From NCBI GenBank assembly GCA_036939355.1, contig JALLAP010000371.1, forward strand, positions 1-13,588: a stretch of 13,588 nt of DNA, written 5' to 3'. The first letter of the stretch is position 1. Every line of letters starts with the position of its first letter. The notes beneath the pieces were generated by a model. It made no database searches. It saw only the letters and a program-made list of their open reading frames with translations, and had not been told where the DNA came from. The DNA is from Thalassiosira profunda. Its lineage: Eukaryota; Bacillariophyta; Thalassiosirophyceae; Thalassiosirales; Thalassiosiraceae. Below are positions 7,738 to 13,588 of the stretch, in pieces. The position numbers and the translations under genes were made by a program.

Positions 7738-8962
7738 ATGGGGTTGATATTCTCCTCGTACAGCGCCCCTGCGCCTTCAGCGCCGATGGAAGAGGAGGAC
7801 GTAGACTTCTCGGGGTCCGGCGGCGATCCGGTCGAGACCGAGACGACACCCGGCTCTCCCACCAAGCAGCAGCGGGTGCTGGAGCGCAACTGGGACGTCC
7901 GCTTCGACCAGCTAGTGAAATACAAGCAGAGGCGCGGCCACGTGCGCGTTAACCCGTCGTACAAGGTGAAGGTGCACCCGCACGGCGAGATTCGGCTCGG
8001 CAAATGGCTGGAGAACCAGAAGCATGCCTTCCGCAAGAACCGGCTCCCGCTTCACCGGTACGAGAAGCTGAGGAGCGTGGGCGTGCGGTTCGGAAAGAAG
8101 GCGGAGGACGCCGATCTGGCGTTGGAGGAGCAGACTCCGGCCAAGAGGAATAGTCCGCCCAAGAGGACGACTCCCAAGTCCGTGTCGCCCAAGACGCCAA
8201 CCGATCTGACCAACTGGGAAGAACGGCTGCAGCTCCTCGTCGAATACAAGCAAGAGAACGGCAACGCGCGGGTCCCCGCAACATACAATATTGACGGGGT
8301 GAGCTTGGGGAAATGGTTGGAGAATCAAAAGGGGGCCTTTCGGCGGGGCAAGCTGAAGCCCGATCGTCTGGAGCAGCTGCGGAGCGTGGGCGTGGAGCTG
8401 GGAGAGACAAAGGTGGCCGAGGACGGCTCCCCGATCAAGGCTGCTAGGAGCCCCCGGGCCAAATCGCTCTCGCCGAAGGTGGAGAACCAGTGGGAATCGC
8501 AGCGGGCGAAGCTCGTCGCGTTCGGAAACGTGCACGGCCACTGCCACGTGCCGTCCACGTACAAAGAAGATCCAACCCTTGCTAAATGGGTCGAGAATCA
8601 GCGCATGCTTTTTCACAAGGGGCGGCTGACCGAGGAGCGCAAACATGCATTGGAGGAGGTTGGATTCGACTTGTGAGAATGCTTGTCTTGACATTGTGCC
8701 TCGAGTCTACCATGCTGTCTCGTCTAACCAACCAATCTTCTTCAGTGGAGCGCCGAAGACGGATCGGTGGACCTTCCACCTGGAAGAGTTGAAGGAATAT
8801 CGGGAGCAACATGGCCACTGCGACGTCCCGCAGAGCTACGACGTCGATGGAGTTCGGCTCGGGAAATGGGTGTCTAAACAGCGGGTGCAACAGAAGGCGG
8901 GGAGATTGCCGCGGGAGAAGGTCGGGCTTCTCCAACAGTTGGAACCGACATTTTTTATCTGA
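7738..8962 (+). CDS. Protein with four helicase-associated (HA) repeats and no helicase (two exons)
   Basis: Exon 1 is 7738-8672, the intron 8673-8745 (73 nt, phase 2, GTGAGA donor, CTAAC branch-like site at 8724-8728, CTTCTTCAG acceptor) and exon 2 8746-8962, giving 383 residues. Four copies of the HA fold lie at about 52-118, 160-222, 252-312 and 320-383. Each has a Trp at the start, then Y/F-K-x(4)-G-H/N-x-x-V-P-x-x-Y, then L-x-K-W-x-x-x-Q, a basic stretch and an L-x-x-x-G-V/F end. Splicing restores GFDFG at the end of repeat 3 and adds the whole of repeat 4, which supports the intron. HA domains were named for their place after superfamily 2 helicases in bacteria and are proposed to bind nucleic acid. 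Stand-alone arrays are abundant in diatoms. Linkers at 133-156 and 231-247 are rich in S/T-P-K/R. ATG 7738 lies in ACCATGG context. A nuclear nucleic-acid-binding role is inferred. Confidence 0.85.
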
Positions 8963-9533
8963 TCAAAATCATCTATGGTACAAGTAAAGCTTTGTCATGT
9001 ACACCACATCTTCTTTCACAATTTGACCTCGAGCGTGCACCTTTCATTAAAGAGGGTAACCGAAGCAGTCATCTCGCCGTCCTACGATACAATACCATTC
9101 CTTGCTATGATGGTACTTCGCCGCTCGCCATCCACTCGCCACCACAGCCACCCACTCGACCGAGACCGCAATTTGGAGAAGATTTGGCGATATGAGTCTA
9201 CCCCCGGGACCCGGGGCAGTCGCGCAGAATTTCTAGCTTGAGCGTGTTGTCAGAACGAACGACGAGCAAAGCAAGAGGGCGCCGACGACGCCTCTCCGCC
9301 CTGCAGAACTGATGGAAATTCTCGAGCGAGAGGAGTGAAGCCCCGGTGTGATGGGGCCGGGGCGAATGGCGCCATGCGGCCTCATTATTTGGCGGAAGTG
9401 GCATAGAGTAGGGTGGTATCAGAGGGCCGCGAACATACTTTAGCCACAGTTCGGCGCGGTTTGCAATTGCCCCCCGACGCCCCGATCCCCTCGCGAACAA
9501 ACGCAGCATGAACAGCGCCGGCGCCTCCTCGGG
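8963..9533. other. 571-bp intergenic region between the HA-repeat gene and the aminotransferase gene
   Basis: This holds the 3' end of the HA gene and the promoter and 5' leader of the aminotransferase gene, both on the plus strand. Seen: an AT-richer first third, a 15-bp palindrome-like repeat at 9202-9216, a GC-rich leader from about 9340, and a nine-codon upstream ORF at 9508-9537. No tRNA, transposon end or convincing coding frame was found. The long minus-strand frame here continues through aminotransferase exon 1 and is treated as a shadow. Confidence 0.5.
9202..9216. repeat. 15-bp inverted repeat (CCCCGGG-A-CCCGGGG)
   Basis: Two 7-bp GC arms surround one A. It lies about 320 bp upstream of the aminotransferase ATG, in non-coding DNA. 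It could be a dyad protein site or chance in GC-rich DNA. Confidence 0.5.
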
Positions 9534-9537
9534 ATGA
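9508..9537 (+). promoter_or_regulatory. Upstream ORF overlapping the aminotransferase start (ATGA overlap)
   Basis: ATG at 9508 opens a nine-codon frame (MNSAGASSG) that stops at TGA 9535-9537. The main ATG is 9534-9536, so start and stop share bases as ATGA. The upstream ATG has A at -3. If transcribed, ribosomes would meet it first, and it could damp or regulate aminotransferase translation through termination and restart. Transcription start is not known. Confidence 0.4.
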
Positions 9538-11375
9538 GCCTCCTGGGATCCAACGTGGTCGATGGCCTTGACGGCCTCGACCTGCGGAAGCGGGACGGCG
9601 CCAACCCCACCCCCGCCACCTCGGCGTCGTCCTCGCCATCGCTCCCGCCTTCGTCTCCGCCCGCCGTCGACCTCCCGCCGTGCTTCGCGCAGCTCCACGG
9701 CACGACTGCCACGTCCGTCTCCTCCTCGGCGTCGTCTGATGCGCTGGGCGACGGTGGCAAGGAGAACGAGGCGTGGACGGCGCCCGCGTCTCGCAAGAGC
9801 CTCCGGACGCACAATCCCATCCGGGCGCTCGTCGATCCCATCATGGCAAGCTCGGTCAAGAGCGGGATGGCGCGGGGCGATGGGAAGGACCAGATTTCGC
9901 TGGCGGTGAGTGAGAAGTCGTTCTTGACGCGTGCATCTCGAAGCACCGCATTTGTTGCAAATGCTCACATGATGTGCACATTTTCCCAAACTTCGTCATT
10001 GCTCCCGCAGCTCGGGGATCCCACGGCCTACGGCAACCTGCCGCCCTGTCCCGCCATCGTCTCGGCCATCACCGACGCCCTTCGATCGCCTGGCATGGCG
10101 GCCGGGTACGTCAACGCCTGCGGCACCCCCGAGGCGCGGGCGGCGATTGCTAAGCACCACTCCAATCTGAGGAACGACGAAGAGAATGCAATTCGGATCA
10201 CTCCCGCCGATGTCATTGTGGCCAACGGAGCGAGCGGCGCGCTGGAGCTGGCCCTGACGGCTTTGTTGGACGAAGACTCGGTGCTGTTGGGTGCGTTTCG
10301 CTGCGTCAAATCTTTGTACTGTTGTGCTCCTATTTTATACTTATCTCTCGTGCACCTTCTTCTGCAGTGCCTCGTCCGGGGTTTCCCCTCTACGAGGTCA
10401 TTGCACAGAGCCACGGCGCCACCGTGGTGCACTACGACTTGCTGCCAGATCAGGGCTGGGAATGCGACCTGAACCACATCGAAAGCATTCTCCGGGGCGA
10501 GGAGCAGCGAACGGCGCCCGGCGGCGGCAAGGTCGTCCGGGGCATCCTCGTGAACAACCCGTCCAATCCCACCGGCGCCGTCTACGGCGAGGAGCATTTG
10601 GCGAAGATTGTCGCGCTGGCCGAGAGGTATCGAGTGCCGATTGTTGCCGACGAGATATACGGGGACATGACGTTCGGAGGCGCCGTCTTTCATCCGATGG
10701 CGAACGTGGCCGCTCGCATGGGCTACGGCATGCCGATCATCACGGCGAGCGGACTCGGGAAGCAGTGTGAGTTCGTCTTGCATGATATATGTCTGATCAA
10801 TTCTTGGGCTCCAGATCTTACGGAGGAATCCCATTGGCTATCATTACAAAGATTTGGTGCCCGGGTGGAGGCTGGGCTGGATCGTCTTCCAAGATAGTCG
10901 CCACGGCGCCATCGTCGAGGTCAAGAAAGGAGCTCAGCGTTTGGCGCAGGTTGTCCTCGGCGCGAGCCACCTCGCACAACGGGCCATCCCGGCCGTTCTG
11001 GACTCGCCGGACGAGGCAGAGCTCGAATCGATTGCAGCGTGGAAGAATGAGTTGTACTCAACGATAGAGAAGCAGGCCACGTTGCTGTGCGGGCTACTGG
11101 ACGAGTGTCACGGCCTCAGTGTGATCTTTCCAGAGGGAGCAATGTATGCAATGGTCAAGATTGATATGACGCAATTCGACGACCGAATTTATGACGACGT
11201 CTCGTTCATGAGGCTCTTGTTGGAGGAGGAGAACATTGTGGTTCTTCCTGGGCAGGCATTTGGGCTCGCCGACGAGGGAACCCACGTCTTCCGGGTTGTG
11301 TTCTGCGCTCCCGAGGAGGTACTGAGGGCCGCCGCCGAGAGAATTGGCTCGTTTTGTATCCGCCACAGGAAGTAG
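9534..11375 (+). CDS. Tyrosine aminotransferase-like PLP enzyme (four exons)
   Basis: Exons are 9534-9905, 10011-10290, 10368-10766 and 10852-11375. Introns are 105 nt (phase 0), 77 nt (phase 1) and 85 nt (phase 1). The product is 524 residues, a class I/II fold-type I aminotransferase closest to tyrosine aminotransferases. Family landmarks in order are NPIRALVD (94-101), LGDPTAYGNLP from 125, PRPGFPLY (219-226), NNPSNPTG (280-287), ADEIYGDM with D312 and Y315 (PLP ring and O3'), the Schiff-base lysine K349 in SGLGK, LVPGWRLGW from 352, and the carboxylate-binding R498 in FRVVF. It should move the amino group of tyrosine (or another aromatic amino acid) to 2-oxoglutarate, giving 4-hydroxyphenylpyruvate for tyrosine breakdown or tocopherol/plastoquinone synthesis. 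About 85 N-terminal residues are Ser/Pro/Ala-rich with no clear targeting signal, making it longer than the usual ~450. Splicing gives GLGKQY where animal enzymes have KRW. Substrate could also be alanine or another amino acid. Confidence 0.85.
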
Positions 11376-11426
11376 AGAAGTGTAGGGTGCTCTTGTTTGA
11401 TAGAATAGACTGTTTAGAAATGCCCA

Positions 11427-12449
11427 CTAATAGATCCCAGGGTACATGCGTCTGAGCCTTATCTTGACTGCTTTCAACTCCTTCGACTCCCAACCCTTCT
11501 TCTTAAGATAGACGCGAAAAGCTGATTGGATGGCGATAGCAGATGCAGCCTGCCTCTGACCGTACAGCTCGACAGCAGATTGGTCGCCGTAAGTGGAGGC
11601 ACAAGAGGTGCAAACGAAATAATTGAAGCTGGGATCGTAAAAGTCCGCCTCCCTGCACAGGTAGCAAAAGTTCCTTTCGCATGAGTCGCAACTGTACACG
11701 GGGTACTCCTCCGGACTTTCCTCCTCGAACATGCAATCTTCGCAGAAGTGCTGTTTGCACATGTGGCATGTGTTTCGTTGCAGCCCATAGGCATGCCCCG
11801 GAAAAGAGATGGAGCCTCCGTCGAGCCTCATGCCTGCATTCGAGCATTTCTCATTGCACAACGAGCACTTGTCGAAATCACTTTCGCTCAAGTGGCGGTT
11901 GAATCTTTCCATAAATCGGTGCAGGTTCGTGGCTTGGGAATCGGCGTGGGGGCCCCACGCCGATTTCCATCCGCACCGCCTCCACGCAAGTGGCAGCATG
12001 ATGAATTTGAGCGCCCCGGTGTCAACGACGCTGTCCAGGATGGGTAACACGGCATCCCGGGAAAGAATCGGTTCGTGCCCAATTTCGGTACTCTCGTGTA
12101 GGCCCACGAGGCTTAGATCAATGTCCTCCAGCACGGTCGAGTTTCGCAGCGGCTCCAATCCTGCTCCTGTCAGGCCAAAGCAACCAGGGAGTCGCAACAC
12201 CTTGAGATTTTCGGCCGCACCGATGCACATCAATACCGCGCTCATGTCGTCATCCGTCAGTGTCCTAGCCAGACCTTTCTCGAGGTCCCCGAAATCGAGC
12301 ACATCCCATGCCTCTGTTGATAATAACGACAAGACGGCCTCGCTCGAAAAAGAGGCCGCCAATGCCACCGCAAGTAGGGCGCGAGAAGGCGCCGGCAGGT
12401 ACGATGCCACATCGGAGAAGACGTTATCGGGAAGATCTGTCAAGTTCAT
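11427..12449 (-). CDS. F-box/LRR-like protein with six CxxC zinc-binding pairs and an IQ motif
   Basis: Single exon, 340 residues from the only usable ATG (12449). The frame is open further upstream but has no ATG there. Residues 1-45 resemble an F-box (MNLTDLPDNVFSDVASYLPA), which would bind Skp1 in an SCF ubiquitin ligase. Residues about 80-155 contain leucine-rich-repeat-like segments (NLKVLRLPGCFGLTGAGLEP and VLEDIDLSLVG). Residues 195-283 hold six CxxC pairs (195/198, 228/231, 236/239, 254/257, 262/265, 280/283), enough for up to three zinc sites in a RING/FYVE-like or B-box-like arrangement that I cannot assign precisely. Residues 307-318 (IQSAFRVYLKKK) match a calmodulin-binding IQ motif. 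A substrate receptor for ubiquitination with possible calcium control is inferred. The F-box call rests on the N-terminal pattern alone. The stop lies 51 bp from that of the aminotransferase gene, which is convergent. Confidence 0.7.
   Translation of the reverse strand: MNLTDLPDNVFSDVASYLPAPSRALLAVALAASFSSEAVLSLLSTEAWDVLDFGDLEKGLARTLTDDDMSAVLMCIGAAENLKVLRLPGCFGLTGAGLEPLRNSTVLEDIDLSLVGLHESTEIGHEPILSRDAVLPILDSVVDTGALKFIMLPLAWRRCGWKSAWGPHADSQATNLHRFMERFNRHLSESDFDKCSLCNEKCSNAGMRLDGGSISFPGHAYGLQRNTCHMCKQHFCEDCMFEEESPEEYPVYSCDSCERNFCYLCREADFYDPSFNYFVCTSCASTYGDQSAVELYGQRQAASAIAIQSAFRVYLKKKGWESKELKAVKIRLRRMYPGIY
11939..11965. repeat. 27-bp near-perfect palindrome inside the F-box gene
   Basis: Arms 11939-11951 (AATCGGCGTGGGG) and 11953-11965 are exact reverse complements around a single G. 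On the coding strand the segment encodes residues around KSAWGPHADS, just before the CxxC region. The mRNA could form a GC-rich hairpin here, although a loop that tight would open a few pairs. Confidence 0.75.
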
Positions 12450-12683
12450 GGGTCCTCTCCGGCCTTGGATCGAGTGCTCTGATTGTCCTGCGCCATCCAA
12501 TTGGTCTTTCGATTCGGTTTTGTGTCGAGTTTTTTTGCAAGCGGTATACCATACCCGCGTAGCTCCAAAGAGCAATAATCCCGATCTTTGAGTAGCTCCA
12601 AAGGGTGTAAATCGTCAAGGCTCACCCTCGTGTTCGTGGCACCGGGCCCGGTCCCAACTCAATCATATCGCCCACGGCCATCT
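12450..12683. promoter_or_regulatory. 5' region of the F-box gene / 3' end of the Nudix gene
   Basis: These 234 bp between two minus-strand genes contain a T-run near 12530-12537 and two direct copies of GTAGCTCCAAAG at 12559-12570 and 12592-12603. On the minus strand these copies lie about 110 to 155 bp upstream of the F-box ATG, a plausible promoter position. Confidence 0.4.
12559..12603. repeat. Two direct 12-bp copies of GTAGCTCCAAAG
   Basis: Exact copies at 12559-12570 and 12592-12603, 33 bp start to start (about three helical turns). They lie in non-coding DNA upstream of the F-box gene. Confidence 0.7.
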
Positions 12684-13343
12684 CTACCCGAGAAGCTTCC
12701 CCAGCTCCTTCTCCATGGCATCGACGTACGCCGCCGTCCTTGGGGCATACCCCTCATCGCCCGCGCGCAACGCCTTGACAACCTCCCCCACCGGCCGCCA
12801 CGCCACCGCGCTCACCTCCGCGGCCCCCAGTGCAAACTGCTCGTTGGCGTCCCTTGAGAGAAAGTACACGTGCTCGTACGCATTGCATCCGCCCATCGGC
12901 GCCTGCTCGGCGGGTACCACGAACGCCAAATGCAGTTCGGACGCGTTGATCTCGACCCCCAGCTCCTCGGCCAACTCGCACCGCGCCGTCTCCTCGAGGG
13001 AGTTTCCGGCCTCGACGTGCCCCGCCGAGCTGATGTCCCATCTTCCCGGGAAGATATCCTTGCTCGCTGAGCGCTGCTGCAACAAGATCGACCAAGATTT
13101 CACATCTACGATCCAAATATGGACGGAGCAGTGCCACAGGCCTTTCTTGTGGACCTCCCCGCGCGATAGTATGGTGCGGGTGGAGATGGGACGGTCGGCG
13201 TACGGATCGAACGCGGGCGGCGGGGGGGCCATCACCTCAAATTGCTCGGAGGGATCCTGGGCGCTGGCGAGGGCGTGCGGGTTGGGGGCGGGCTGGGAGG
13301 CGCTGGGGGCGGCGGCGCCGCGGCCGGCGGTGTCGTGGCTCAT
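12684..13343 (-). CDS. Nudix hydrolase, isopentenyl-diphosphate isomerase-like branch
   Basis: Single exon, 219 residues, ATG 13343 in CACCATGAG context. Residues 1-50 are Ala/Pro/Ser-rich and probably disordered. The Nudix fold begins near 55 (TRTILSRGEVHKKGLWHCSV) and has the sequence FPGRWDISSAGHVEAG (98-113), close to plant NUDT3-type and IPP-isomerase-like Nudix proteins. The Nudix box spans 108-130. The catalytic E123, E126 and E127 and G108 and G129 are present, but the usual first Glu is N114 and the usual Arg before the catalytic Glu is C122. Such enzymes hydrolyse nucleoside-diphosphate-linked compounds or isoprenoid diphosphates using Mg2+. The substrate here cannot be named. No targeting signal is evident, so cytosol is likely. 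The two substitutions may alter activity or may be tolerated, since the metal-binding glutamates remain. Confidence 0.85.
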   Translation of the reverse strand: MSHDTAGRGAAAPSASQPAPNPHALASAQDPSEQFEVMAPPPPAFDPYADRPISTRTILSRGEVHKKGLWHCSVHIWIVDVKSWSILLQQRSASKDIFPGRWDISSAGHVEAGNSLEETARCELAEELGVEINASELHLAFVVPAEQAPMGGCNAYEHVYFLSRDANEQFALGAAEVSAVAWRPVGEVVKALRAGDEGYAPRTAAYVDAMEKELGKLLG

Positions 13344-13588
13344 GGTGGATTGGTCGGCGGAGGCTCTCGCAGTGATGGTTGTGGTGCGTGAGATGGGTGA
13401 TTGGGCGCTCCGGCGGAGTAAGTTTGTGAGTTTGAGTTTTGATGGGAGAAAGACGGAGGGATCGACGCACGCGCGGGGTGGCAGGGAAGTAAAGGCCGTC
13501 TTGTGAGAAGGATCGCTGATATCACTGCCCCATTACAGCTTTTCGTGGCCGGCGGCCGACCCGCCGCAAGTAGGAGGAATCAGTACTA
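13344..13588. other. 5' region of the Nudix gene to the right edge
   Basis: These 245 bp should contain the Nudix promoter and leader. I see no second gene. The plus-strand frame crossing here is antisense to the Nudix gene. A TTACAG at 13533-13538 resembles a plus-strand splice acceptor, but nothing supports an exon after it. Confidence 0.4.

Noticed and set aside
7912..8694. Minus-strand frame of 260 codons opposite the HA-repeat gene
   Set aside because: It mirrors the HA repeats as an antisense shadow and has no independent domain.
9198..9989. Minus-strand frame of 263 codons over the aminotransferase leader and first exon
   Set aside because: Arg/Gly-rich low-complexity translation, antisense to an exon supported by homology.
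12450..12575. Upstream extension of the F-box protein by 42 codons
   Set aside because: The extension has no ATG and would need a TTG start, which is not expected in a nuclear gene. The F-box-like region begins at the ATG at 12449.
11809..12591. Plus-strand frame of 260 codons opposite the F-box gene
   Set aside because: Ser/Arg-rich without motifs. The minus strand has regularly spaced CxxC pairs and an IQ motif.
12715..13506. Plus-strand frame of 263 codons opposite the Nudix gene
   Set aside because: No domain, and antisense to a clear Nudix fold.
13501..13588. Possible plus-strand exon at the right edge after TTACAG
   Set aside because: The sequence is too short, with no matching donor or recognisable protein.

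Overview
The window looks like nuclear DNA of a unicellular photosynthetic eukaryote of the stramenopile line, most probably a diatom of the Thalassiosira type (inference). The reasons are these. Genes are small and closely packed, with short introns (63 to 105 nt) that mostly use GTGAGT-like donors. The DNA is GC-rich and long shadow frames lie opposite real genes. One presequence resembles the diatom plastid motif (ASAFAP type). A GABA-B-like class C receptor and a protein built of helicase-associated (HA) repeats are also present, and both families are expanded in diatoms. No bacterial operons, rRNA, tRNA, transposon or CRISPR array was recognised.

Layout, left to right. (1) The 5' part of a plastid-targeted protein of unknown function runs off the left edge (minus, 1-229). 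(2) A mitochondrial carrier closest to the coenzyme A carrier SLC25A42 (plus, 575-1984). (3) A four-exon GABA-B-like class C GPCR with a secreted ligand-binding domain, seven membrane segments and a C-terminal coiled coil (minus, 5142-2016). (4) A very basic protein of unknown function whose start codon lies in a 5-nt coding exon (plus, 5679-6692). (5) A secretory, coiled-coil, His-rich protein ending in KEEL, probably retained in the ER (minus, 7455-6835). (6) A two-exon protein with four HA repeats and no helicase (plus, 7738-8962). (7) A four-exon tyrosine-aminotransferase-like PLP enzyme (plus, 9534-11375). (8) An F-box/LRR protein with six CxxC pairs and an IQ motif (minus, 12449-11427). 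(9) A Nudix hydrolase of the isopentenyl-diphosphate-isomerase-like branch with two changes in its Nudix box (minus, 13343-12684).

Orientation alternates. Pairs 1/2, 3/4 and 5/6 are divergent and share 5' regions of about 280 to 540 bp. Pairs 2/3, 4/5 and 7/8 are convergent with only 31, 142 and 51 bp between stop codons. I inferred eight introns by eye from frame continuity and homology: 76, 75, 69, 73, 77 and 85 nt, plus two (63 and 105 nt) that are multiples of three and free of in-frame stops.

The genes do not form an obvious pathway. They cover metabolism (CoA carrier, aminotransferase, Nudix), signalling (GPCR, possibly the IQ/F-box protein), secretory and plastid compartments, and probable nuclear functions (HA-repeat protein, basic protein). 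I saw no convincing multi-gene novel system. The most interesting items are the stand-alone four-HA protein with S/T-P-K/R linkers, the F-box/CxxC/IQ combination, the microexon start, the KEEL protein and the stop-free introns.
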